16,481 bases of DNA from assembly GCA_013153455.1 (NCBI GenBank), contig JAADEK010000074.1:1-16481 (forward strand), given 5' to 3'. The notes below the pieces were generated by a model, which was given only the letters and a program-made list of their open reading frames with translations, did not search any database and was not told the DNA's origin. Shown piece by piece: positions 6,385-12,662 of this stretch. The DNA comes from Aquificota bacterium. Its GTDB lineage: Bacteria; Aquificota; Aquificia; Aquificales; Aquificaceae. Each line of letters begins with the position of its first letter. Position 1 is the first letter of the stretch. Made by a program: the position numbers and the translations under genes.

Positions 6385-6782
6385 TGCTCCCCAGACCCCT
6401 CATCTACGCCCTCGCTCTTTTACTCTTTTCCTTCTACGCATACGTCTTTTTTTTGAGATACAACGAACTCAGGAATTACGTAAACAATCAGTATCTCTCT
6501 TTTAAGGACTTTGTGTTTGAGCTTGAGAACACTCAAGCGGGACAAAAGGTAAGGCTCACGGAGGACTTCATAAGGAGCGTAGCGAGAAGGCTCGGGATAG
6601 AGCTGAAGGAAATCACATACGAGGAGGGGAAGTTCAGGATAAGGGCGAGGGGTGTTGAGCCGGACGCACTTGTTTTGCTCGTTCACGAGCTTGAGAAGGG
6701 GGGTAGACTCCTTGAGCTTAAAGCGGTTGACAACACGGGAAGGGGGAGGTTTGACGTGAGTATCACCGTTCGGGCTTTTTAA
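6381..6782 (+). CDS. GspM/PilO-like inner-membrane protein
   Basis: The 133-residue protein has one N-terminal membrane helix (~6-26), a short helical stalk, and a C-terminal alpha/beta domain (RLTEDFIRSVARRLGIELKE, FRIRARGVEPDALVLLVHEL, LLELKAVD, GRFDVSITVRAF). This is the layout of GspM and PilO, which pair with GspL or PilN through ferredoxin-like periplasmic domains. It follows the GspL-like gene with an ATGA overlap, as gspL-gspM usually do. The start may be the first or second ATG (6381 or 6384). The last 20 bases overlap the convergent ybbR gene. No ATPase, secretin or pilin is in the window, so other parts of the machine would be elsewhere. The family call rests on topology, size and neighbour. 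Confidence 0.72.
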   Translation: MMLPRPLIYALALLLFSFYAYVFFLRYNELRNYVNNQYLSFKDFVFELENTQAGQKVRLTEDFIRSVARRLGIELKEITYEEGKFRIRARGVEPDALVLLVHELEKGGRLLELKAVDNTGRGRFDVSITVRAF

Positions 6783-7131
6783 CGACCACCTCAACAAAAT
6801 AAGGGTTTACCGCGACCGGCTCTATGAGGAAGGGGACGGGTGTGTAGGTCCTTACCCTGAGTCTGTGAACCCCTTCCCCGAGACCCGAGACGTCCGCCCA
6901 TACGCTGACGCGCTCAAGGAGCTTTGAGCGAAGGAGCTTCCGCGACACCAAAAGCGTCACGTCAACGAAGGGGGGGTTTACCTCGTACGTGTAGGCTGGG
7001 TTTTTGCCCCTCAGTTCAACGAAACGCGTCACGTCAACGGGGAGACGTTCCCCGAAGTTAACCGCGAGCCATATAAAGAAACCCAAGAGTAAAGAGAGGA
7101 GTATGAACTGTATGTTTTCCCTATGACTCAT
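6763..7131 (-). CDS. YbbR-domain protein, short CdaR-like partner of the diadenylate cyclase
   Basis: The 122-residue protein has an N-terminal membrane helix (~8-25, LLSLLLGFFIWLAVNF) and one extracytoplasmic YbbR domain (RLPVDVTRFVELRGKNPAYT, VDVTLLVSRKLL, VSVWADVSGLGEGVHRLRV). CdaR proteins bind and regulate CdaA; Firmicutes versions have three or four YbbR repeats, so this is a minimal form. The start overlaps the end of cdaA by 11 bases. No glmM follows, unlike the classical cdaA-cdaR-glmM operon; the gene instead ends inside the GspM-like gene on the other strand. The family is likely right from sequence style and context together. Confidence 0.85.
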   Translation of the reverse strand: MSHRENIQFILLSLLLGFFIWLAVNFGERLPVDVTRFVELRGKNPAYTYEVNPPFVDVTLLVSRKLLRSKLLERVSVWADVSGLGEGVHRLRVRTYTPVPFLIEPVAVNPYFVEVVVKKPER

Positions 7132-7888
7132 GTTTCACTCCCAGAAGGCTCAAGAGTTTGTCCTTCAGAAGCTCAGGGTCAAGGACTTTCTCAAGCGTCC
7201 CCTCAACCGCTATAGATATCTCACCCGTCTCCTCGGAGACGACTATAGCTACCGCGTCGCTCATCTCGGTGATACCGACCGCAGCGCGGTGTCTCGTTCC
7301 GTATTTCCTCGGTAGCTCGGGGTTCTTTGAGAGGGGAAGGACGCAAGACGCGTAAGCTATCCTGTCGTTCCTTATCACTATAGCCCCGTCGTGAAGGGGC
7401 GTGAGGGGGTAAAAAATCGTTATGATAAGCTCCGCGGATATGTAGGCGTCTATGTATATGCAACCCTCAAGGAGGTCTTCTATGTTCTCCTCCCTCTCTA
7501 TCACTATAAGCGCTCCTATTTGTCTCTCCGCCATGAACCTGCAGGCTCTCACGAGCCTGTCTATTGAGCGCTCCTCGTATTCCTTTATACCCAAAACGCG
7601 CGTCCTTCTGCCTATTGACGCGAGCGTCCTCCTTATCTCCGGTTGGAATATCACAACGAGCGCGAACAGTATAAGAACCCAAAAGCGCTCAAATATCCAA
7701 GAGAGGGTTGAAAGACCGAGAACCTCCGCAAGTGTCCACAAAAGCCCCAAAACGAGGAGTATGCGAAGCAGGTATAACCCCTTTGCGAGGGAGAGAAACC
7801 TTATAAAGAAGTAAAAGAGCAGGGTAAGCCCTACTATGTCAACGATATCTCTCCAGTTTACGAATTCCTTGATTATCTCAAACTGCAT
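7121..7888 (-). CDS. cdaA: Diadenylate cyclase CdaA (c-di-AMP synthase)
   Basis: The enzyme condenses two ATP into cyclic di-AMP at the inner membrane; this messenger controls potassium, osmotic balance and envelope functions. The 255-residue protein has three N-terminal membrane helices (~15-32, 37-56 and 66-82), FQPEIRR, then the DAC domain with the catalytic DGA (167-169, in LTPLHDGAIVI) and GTRHRAAVG (197-205). Length and motifs match CdaA/DacA. The ATG lies inside the end of folP (11-base overlap, 7878-7888), and its end overlaps the YbbR gene by 11 bases, so the three are one operon. Both active-site motifs are intact, so it should be active. Confidence 0.96.
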   Translation of the reverse strand: MQFEIIKEFVNWRDIVDIVGLTLLFYFFIRFLSLAKGLYLLRILLVLGLLWTLAEVLGLSTLSWIFERFWVLILFALVVIFQPEIRRTLASIGRRTRVLGIKEYEERSIDRLVRACRFMAERQIGALIVIEREENIEDLLEGCIYIDAYISAELIITIFYPLTPLHDGAIVIRNDRIAYASCVLPLSKNPELPRKYGTRHRAAVGITEMSDAVAIVVSEETGEISIAVEGTLEKVLDPELLKDKLLSLLGVKHES

Positions 7889-9071
7889 CGTTCGTCCTTA
7901 TCGCGTCAAGAACCGCGAGGAACTCCCTCGTCTCTTTAACGTCGTGAACCCGAACGATGTGGGCACCCCCCATAACCGCGGGAGCGAGCGCACCCAAGGA
8001 GCCAAAGAGGCGCTCCCTCGGCTCCGTTTTTCTCCCCAAGAAAACCTCAAGTATCTCACCTATGAATGACTTCCTTGAAACACCCACCATAAGGACCTTC
8101 CCGAGGATTTTAAGCTCGGAGAACCTGCTGAGTATATCAACGTTGTCCTCCGGGCGCTTACCGAAGCCTATCCCCGGGTCAAGAATGAGCTTCTCCTCCT
8201 CATACCCCAGCTCTTTGAGCTTTTCAATCCTTTCCCTAAAGTATGAGACGATTTCCTCAATAACGTCCCCGTAGGAGGGGGGCTCCGTTTTCCACGTTTC
8301 GGGTCTTCCCTTCATGTGGTTAAGGACGTAAGGACAGCGGTAGCGGGAGACAACCTCAAACATCTTGGGGTCAAAGCTCCCCCCGCTTACGTCGTTTATA
8401 ATGTCCGCGCCCTCCTCAAGGGCTATACGCGCGACCTCGCTCTTGTATGTATCAACCGAGAGCCAAACGTCGGGAAGTTCCTTCCTGATTAGGCGAAGCG
8501 CGGGAAGGAGGCGTCTCAGCTCCTCCTCACGGGAGACCCTCTCGGAGCCGGGGCGCGTGCTTTCCGCACCGAGGTCTATTATCTCCGCCCCCTCTTGTGC
8601 CATCCGCAAAGCCCTCTTTAGGGCTTTTGTGGGCTCGTTGTAAAGACCCCCGTCCGAGAAGCTATCGGGCGTGAGGTTTATCACGCCCATTATCGCGGTC
8701 TTAAGACCGAGGGGGAGGATTTTCCTGTTGTATTGAAGACGGAAATTTTTCTTTCTGTAGTTTATGAGGGCTTCAAGGATTTCCCTCGCGAGCTTCTTTG
8801 CGTCCTCATACCTCACAAGCTCCGAACAAAAATCCTTAAGTCGGGCTTCCGAACCGCAGACGACGAACTTCCCCTCGGACCAAAAGACGGAGACACAAGC
8901 CCGCCTCCCCGCCTCAAATAAGCTCTTCGGGGAGACGGAGGGCGCGCTCTCGTAGACGCAGTGAAACACGCCCTCTCCCGCCCTGAGGCGTGCTTCCTTT
9001 ACGTGAACGCGTAAGCGTTCTTTAAGGAATTTGTAAAAGAGGTCCGCGTCCCTGAAGTGCTTGATGAGCAT
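7878..9071 (-). CDS. folP: Dihydropteroate synthase with N-terminal extension
   Basis: The enzyme joins pterin pyrophosphate and p-aminobenzoate in folate synthesis. The catalytic TIM barrel (~128-397) has every signature: MGVINLTPDSFSDGG, GAESTRPGS, LSVDTYKSEVA, INDVSGGSFD, NHMKGRPETW, DPGIGFGKRPEDN and VGVSRKSFIGEI. The usual length is about 270-280 residues; this one carries about 125 extra N-terminal residues (VSPKSLFEAGRRACVSVFW, FVVCGSEARLKDFCSELV), a module that resembles the extension found on FolP of some clostridial and other thermophilic bacteria. The first ATG is used; it has no SD, but a TAAAAT box lies 9 bases upstream. It follows the DUF2892 gene by 23 bases and overlaps cdaA at its end. 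Function is secure; the role of the extension is unknown. Confidence 0.95.
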   Translation of the reverse strand: MLIKHFRDADLFYKFLKERLRVHVKEARLRAGEGVFHCVYESAPSVSPKSLFEAGRRACVSVFWSEGKFVVCGSEARLKDFCSELVRYEDAKKLAREILEALINYRKKNFRLQYNRKILPLGLKTAIMGVINLTPDSFSDGGLYNEPTKALKRALRMAQEGAEIIDLGAESTRPGSERVSREEELRRLLPALRLIRKELPDVWLSVDTYKSEVARIALEEGADIINDVSGGSFDPKMFEVVSRYRCPYVLNHMKGRPETWKTEPPSYGDVIEEIVSYFRERIEKLKELGYEEEKLILDPGIGFGKRPEDNVDILSRFSELKILGKVLMVGVSRKSFIGEILEVFLGRKTEPRERLFGSLGALAPAVMGGAHIVRVHDVKETREFLAVLDAIRTNDAV

Positions 9072-9080
9072 TAAAGAGAT

Positions 9081-9086
9081 ATTTTA
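9081..9086 (-). promoter_or_regulatory. TAAAAT box just before folP
   Basis: On the minus strand TAAAAT lies 9 bases before the SD-less folP ATG, in the 23-base gap after the DUF2892 gene. It could be the -10 of an internal promoter making a very short leader. I see no clear -35. Confidence 0.3.
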
Positions 9087-9094
9087 AGACACCT

Positions 9095-9304
9095 TCAGCA
9101 CTCGCACTCCTTGACCCCGAGCTTCCTGTAGAGAACCATAACGGGGCACCAGTTCGTGAAGGCGGACTGAATCTGATTTATGGACATAAACAGGAGGAAA
9201 GCCTTCCAGAACCAGTGAACGTCCTTAGCGGGGAGTATACCGAAAAGCCAAACTATCAGAAGAACCGTCCCGGACGTGAGTCTCAGGAGCCTGTCCATCG
9301 TCAT
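9095..9304 (-). CDS. Small DUF2892 (YgaP-like) membrane protein
   Basis: The 69-residue protein has two hydrophobic helices around a short loop: MDRLLRLTSGTVLLIVWLFG (start of helix 1) and FWKAFLLFMSINQIQSAF, then NWCPVMVLYRKLGVKECEC. This is the DUF2892 pattern (M-D-R-x-x-R-x3-G ... C-P...Y-x-x-L-G), also found as the membrane part of YgaP-type rhodaneses. The C-terminus has three Cys. I chose the ATG at 9304 because AGGAGGTGA places AGGAGG 8 bases before it; a GTG at 9313 overlaps that SD and is unlikely. It is the first gene of the minus-strand run leading to folP. The function of DUF2892 proteins is not settled. Confidence 0.8.
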   Translation of the reverse strand: MTMDRLLRLTSGTVLLIVWLFGILPAKDVHWFWKAFLLFMSINQIQSAFTNWCPVMVLYRKLGVKECEC

Positions 9305-9322
9305 CCTTCTCACCTCCTCAAA

Positions 9323-9336
9323 GGTATTAGAATACC
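9323..9336. promoter_or_regulatory. Perfect palindrome in the divergent DUF2892/nadE promoter region
   Basis: GGTATT-AG-AATACC, with 6-base arms and no mismatch, lies in the 51-base gap between the DUF2892 ATG and the nadE ATG. It ends 4 bases upstream of the AGGAGG of the DUF2892 gene and 11 bases from the nadE TAAAAT box. It could be an operator; its core also resembles a -10 box (TATTCT) on the minus strand. Confidence 0.35.
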
Positions 9337-9347
9337 CTATTTTCCTT

Positions 9348-9353
9348 TAAAAT
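9348..9353 (+). promoter_or_regulatory. TAAAAT -10-like box of nadE
   Basis: TAAAAT lies 2 bases before the ATG at 9356 and 8 bases before the ATG at 9362. A -10 here would start transcription at about 9359-9361, which makes the second ATG a candidate leaderless start. Confidence 0.35.
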
Positions 9354-9355
9354 CT

Positions 9356-11065
9356 ATGGAGATGTTGAACGTCGCTTTTGCACAGCTCAACTTCACCGTA
9401 GGCGACATAGAAGGGAACAAGAAAAAGATTATACAAACGATAGAGAAATACAAAACAGAAGCAAACGTCATACTATTTCCCGAGCTGTCACTTTCGGGAT
9501 ACCCTCCCGAAGACCTCCTCCTCCAACCCCACTTTTGGGACGCCTGCAGGGACGCCCTGAAGGAGATAGTAAGAAAGACGAGGGGGAGCGATACGCTCGT
9601 TTGCGTCGGGACACCCTACTACGAGCTTGACCTCTACAACGCCCTTGTCCTCATACACGACGGGCAAGTGGTCGGGGTATACAAGAAGCATTTTCTCCCG
9701 AACTACGGGGTCTTTGACGAGTGCAGGTATTTCAGGAGGGGAGAGGAGGAGTTTCTCGTGAAGCTGAACGACTACCTCATCTCCTTCTCAATATGCGAGG
9801 ATATATGGTATCCCGACGGCGTGGAGAGAAGGGGAGCGCTCTCGGGCGCCCACCTCATACTCAACACGAACGCCTCGCCCTACCACGCGGGTAAATACGA
9901 GTTTAAGGAGAGGTTTCTCCGCGCACGCGCTCAGGACAACCTCTGTTTTGTGGGATACCTGAACCTCGTAGGCGCTCAGGACGAGCTCGTCTTTGACGGG
10001 AGGAGTCTCGTGATTGCGCCCGACGGGGAGCTCGTCGCGAGGGCTAAGGCTTTTGAGGAGGACGTTCTCGTCGTGAGCCTTGAGCTTGAGGACGTCAGGA
10101 GAAAAAGGGCGCTTGACCTAAGATGGCGCGAAGCGAGCTCCCAAACCAGACCCCTGCGGATTATAACTTCTATCCTTTCAGAAAAAAGACCCCTTCGGGG
10201 TGGGAGGATAGAAGAGTCCCCCAAAGGGGAGGAGGAGCTATACACCGCACTCGTCCTCGGACTTCGGGACTACGCAAAAAAGAACAACTTCCCCGGGGCG
10301 GTTCTCGGTCTTTCGGGCGGTATAGACAGCTCGCTCGTCGCGTGCATAGCGAGCGACGCCCTCGGGAGTGAGAACGTCCTCGGTGTCTTTATGCCCTCCG
10401 AGTTCTCATCAAAGGAAAGCTACGAGGACGCAAAAGCCCTCGCGAAAGCCCTCGGTATACGCTTTCTCGTCGTTCCCATAGACGAGGTCTTTAAGACCTT
10501 CCGGAAGGAGCTAACGAAAACGCTGGAAAAGAGCGAGTTTACGCTCGCGGACGAAAACATCCAAGCCCGCATAAGGGCTAACATCCTCTTTTACATATCA
10601 AACGAGCTCGGATACTTAGTCCTCTCTACCTCAAACAAGAGCGAGAGCGCGGTGGGATACACGACCATTTACGGGGATATGTCCGGGGGCTTTGCACCCA
10701 TAAAGGACGTATACAAGACGCTCGTCTACAAGCTCGCCCGCTACAGGAACAAAAAAAGCCCCGTCATACCCGAAAGGGTCTTCAAGAAACCACCCTCCGC
10801 GGAACTAAGACCTAACCAAAGAGACCAAGACACACTCCCGCCCTACGAACTCCTTGATAAGATTCTCCGGCTCTACGTTGAGGAGAACCTGTCGCCCGAG
10901 GAGATAGTTTCGCGGGGCTTCCCGAAGGACGTCGTCTACAGGACGGTCGCGCTCATAAGAAAGAGCGAATACAAGAGGAAGCAGGCTCCCGTGGGAACGA
11001 AGGTGACAAAGAGGGCTTTCGGGAAGGACTGGAGGATGCCAATCACCAACCGCTTCTTACTCTGA
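9356..11065 (+). CDS. nadE: Glutamine-dependent NAD+ synthetase
   Basis: The enzyme amidates deamido-NAD to NAD+, using ammonia from its own glutaminase domain, as the last step of NAD synthesis. From this ATG it has 569 residues. The nitrilase-type glutaminase domain (~1-260) has the Glu-Lys-Cys triad in FPELSLSGYPPEDLL (~40), YKKHFLPNYGVFDE (~108) and SICEDIW (Cys ~147). The synthetase domain (~290-569) has the PP-loop GLSGGIDSSLVACIA (~316) and STSNKSESAVGYTTIYGDMSG. The frame is open upstream to 9215, but those codons run antisense through the DUF2892 gene and are not NadE-like. The ATG at 9356 or 9362 is right; neither has a proper SD. Its end overlaps the convergent pgsA-like gene by 23 bases. 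Confidence 0.96.
   Translation: MEMLNVAFAQLNFTVGDIEGNKKKIIQTIEKYKTEANVILFPELSLSGYPPEDLLLQPHFWDACRDALKEIVRKTRGSDTLVCVGTPYYELDLYNALVLIHDGQVVGVYKKHFLPNYGVFDECRYFRRGEEEFLVKLNDYLISFSICEDIWYPDGVERRGALSGAHLILNTNASPYHAGKYEFKERFLRARAQDNLCFVGYLNLVGAQDELVFDGRSLVIAPDGELVARAKAFEEDVLVVSLELEDVRRKRALDLRWREASSQTRPLRIITSILSEKRPLRGGRIEESPKGEEELYTALVLGLRDYAKKNNFPGAVLGLSGGIDSSLVACIASDALGSENVLGVFMPSEFSSKESYEDAKALAKALGIRFLVVPIDEVFKTFRKELTKTLEKSEFTLADENIQARIRANILFYISNELGYLVLSTSNKSESAVGYTTIYGDMSGGFAPIKDVYKTLVYKLARYRNKKSPVIPERVFKKPPSAELRPNQRDQDTLPPYELLDKILRLYVEENLSPEEIVSRGFPKDVVYRTVALIRKSEYKRKQAPVGTKVTKRAFGKDWRMPITNRFLL
10185..10201. repeat. 17-base repeat with hairpin, copy 1 (inside nadE)
   Basis: AAAGACCCCTTCGGGGT is identical to 13579-13595. 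Here it lies in the linker between the two NadE domains and codes for part of KRPLRGG. It contains the stem ACCCC/GGGGT with a TTC loop. Confidence 0.6.
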
Positions 11066-11552
11066 AAACCCTCCTCGCGTAATCTATACCAGAAAGGTAA
11101 GCGAGGACAACGCTGAGGGCGAGGACGAACTCACCGAGCCTTGAGCCCGTAATAAGGAGGGAAACCGCGACGAACTCGGTGAAAGCCTTAGCCTTACCGA
11201 GAAGCGAAGCGTCAAGGACAACACCCCTCTCAACCGCTACGCTTCTGAGGAAGGATATACTCAGCTCGCGGAATACCAAAAGTATGACCAAAAGACCCCC
11301 CACCCTTTCCCTGTCAAGGAGGGCAACGAGGGGAAGGAGGACAAAAACCTTATCCGCGTAAGGGTCAAGGAGTTTACCGAGCTCGGAGGAGCTTCCGCTC
11401 CTTCTCGCGATGTTCCCGTCAAACCAGTCCGTGAGAGCGCCGAGGACGTAAAGGAAAAAAGCGGGCGTATAGTTCTCGGAAAGAATCAAAAACGAGACGG
11501 GAAAGCTGAGGAGAACGCGGGTAAGAGTGAGCAGGTGCTCACCGCGCATCAC
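11043..11552 (-). CDS. pgsA: CDP-alcohol phosphatidyltransferase, PgsA-like
   Basis: It probably makes phosphatidylglycerol phosphate from CDP-diacylglycerol and glycerol-3-phosphate in the inner membrane. The 169-residue protein is mostly hydrophobic, with about five or six helices. It carries the full CDP-alcohol signature D-x2-D-G-x2-A-R-x8-G-x3-D-x3-D in DWFDGNIARR and SSSELGKLLDPYADK (42-68). The N-terminus (LLTLTRVLLSFPVSFLI) is typical of PgsA. It starts inside the THEP1 stop region (4-base overlap). Other family members (for example PgsA2 or cardiolipin synthases) share the motif, so the exact substrate is less certain than the family. Confidence 0.85.
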   Translation of the reverse strand: MMRGEHLLTLTRVLLSFPVSFLILSENYTPAFFLYVLGALTDWFDGNIARRSGSSSELGKLLDPYADKVFVLLPLVALLDRERVGGLLVILLVFRELSISFLRSVAVERGVVLDASLLGKAKAFTEFVAVSLLITGSRLGEFVLALSVVLAYLSGIDYARRVFRVRSGW

Positions 11553-12085
11553 TCCCTCAGGAGGGAGAGTATGTCCTCCGCGACCGTATCACGGTTTTCC
11601 TTCGTTAGCTCTATGAGAACCGCGCCGGGCAAACGCCTTACCTCCTTCACAAGCGGGTGAACGTCCCGTATGGGTATCGTCGCGACGACCTTGACGCTCG
11701 GGTCGTGGATGATTTGGCGAACGAGCTCCCTGAAGGGCTTTGAGAAAAGCTCCATCTTCCCTATCTCGTCTATGATGATGACCTTGTTTTTGTCCCTCTT
11801 TGCGCTCTCGTATGCTTTTTTTAAGGTAGGCAGGGCTATCTCCTCAAAGTAATCAAGGTTAACACCGTATGAGCCGACGAGCTTCTTTGAGGTGAAGAAT
11901 TTTGAGGAGAATATCTTCTTCTTCCCGTCGGTTGTCACTATACGAAAACCCGTCCTGTGCCCCTTTTGGGGGTCTCTTACCTCTTCCGTCCAAAAGCCCA
12001 CCGCGTCCTTACCGAGGGCTTTTGCTATCTTCTTGACGAGCGTCGTCTTCCCGACACCCGGGCTCCCGGTGATGATGATTTTCAT
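11549..12085 (-). CDS. THEP1-type nucleoside-triphosphatase
   Basis: This 178-residue P-loop NTPase belongs to the family of the structurally solved A. aeolicus THEP1, which hydrolyses ATP, GTP and other NTPs slowly in vitro; its role in the cell is unknown. The P-loop is GSPGVGKT (7-14) and Walker B is VIIIDEIGKMEL (102-113). Family hallmarks GFWTEEVRDPQKGHRTGFRI (~30-49) and VVATIPIRDVHPLV (~151-164) are present. Length is as expected. The ATG has no SD, and TAAAAT lies 7 bases upstream. The pgsA-like gene overlaps its stop, so the two are one operon. Confidence 0.93.
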   Translation of the reverse strand: MKIIITGSPGVGKTTLVKKIAKALGKDAVGFWTEEVRDPQKGHRTGFRIVTTDGKKKIFSSKFFTSKKLVGSYGVNLDYFEEIALPTLKKAYESAKRDKNKVIIIDEIGKMELFSKPFRELVRQIIHDPSVKVVATIPIRDVHPLVKEVRRLPGAVLIELTKENRDTVAEDILSLLRE

Positions 12086-12091
12086 TTCAAC

Positions 12092-12098
12092 TATTTTA
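12092..12098. promoter_or_regulatory. AT-rich divergent promoter core in a 25-base gap
   Basis: The gap 12086-12110 separates the THEP1 ATG (minus) and the lipid-kinase ATG (plus). Minus strand: TAAAAT at 12093-12098, 7 bases before the ATG. Plus strand: TATTTT at 12092-12097, 13 bases before the ATG. Neither gene has an SD. Both -10 boxes would share the same bases, so both mRNAs should have leaders of only a few bases or none. Confidence 0.4.
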
Positions 12099-12110
12099 AA
12101 CTTTTAACGT

Positions 12111-12662
12111 ATGCTTGAGCTGAGACGTCAAATCTTTCATATCCTATCAATCCTTTCTCTCGTCCCCCTAATCCTATACCTCCCGAGGTGGGCGGTTATA
12201 CTCACGCTCTCACTCGGTATAGTCTTAAACCTTTTACTCGTTCTTAGAAACCCCTTCGTCCTTCGGGTGTTTTCCCCGCTCGTTTCACTCCTTGAAAGGA
12301 AGGAAAACCTCTCAAAGCCGGGGATAGGAGCCCTGTGGGCTCTTTTGGGTGTTTTCGTGAGTTATCTCCTTTTCGGGAAGGGTGCGGTTGTGGGTGTGGT
12401 CGTTCTTGCACTCGGGGACGGGCTTTCAACGCTCGCGGGCAAGCTCATCGGGCGCCACCGCCTCTTTTACAACCCCGAAAAGAGCCTTGAGGGGACGCTC
12501 GCTTTTTTCTTGGGTAGCTTTTTGGGGCTTTCGTTTTTCCTTGAGCCCCTTGAAGCCTTCTTTATCTCCCTCGTTTGCGCCCTCTTTGAGAGCCTGCCCC
12601 TCGGTGTTGACGACAACCTGACCTTGCCAATCTTTGCGTCCCTCTTGGGGGAGGTGATTTGA
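12111..12662 (+). CDS. Sec59/VTE5-type polyprenol or lipid kinase (membrane)
   Basis: The 183-residue integral membrane protein has about six helices. Family motifs of the dolichol/phytol kinase group (COG0170) are clear: LGDGLSTLAGKLIG (101-114), KSLEGTLAFFLG (124-135) and a C-terminal VDDNLTLPIFASL (166-178). Members phosphorylate polyprenols, phytol or diacylglycerol with CTP. It overlaps the glycosyltransferase gene (TTGA), which suggests a job in lipid carrier or envelope glycan metabolism. The start at 12111 has no SD and is close behind a -10-like box, so it may be leaderless. The substrate cannot be told from the sequence. Confidence 0.85.
   Translation: MLELRRQIFHILSILSLVPLILYLPRWAVILTLSLGIVLNLLLVLRNPFVLRVFSPLVSLLERKENLSKPGIGALWALLGVFVSYLLFGKGAVVGVVVLALGDGLSTLAGKLIGRHRLFYNPEKSLEGTLAFFLGSFLGLSFFLEPLEAFFISLVCALFESLPLGVDDNLTLPIFASLLGEVI

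Noticed and set aside
6420..6797. 125-codon minus-strand frame opposite the GspM-like gene
   Set aside because: The plus-strand gene has the overlap with its operon partner, a membrane helix and a family-like layout; the minus frame has none of these.
9305..9313. GTG start at 9313 for the DUF2892 gene
   Set aside because: The GTG is part of the SD AGGAGGTGA; the ATG at 9304 is at the right distance.
9215..9355. Upstream in-frame extension of nadE (47 codons)
   Set aside because: It runs antisense across the DUF2892 gene, has no NadE character, and the family N-terminus begins at MLNVAFAQLNF.
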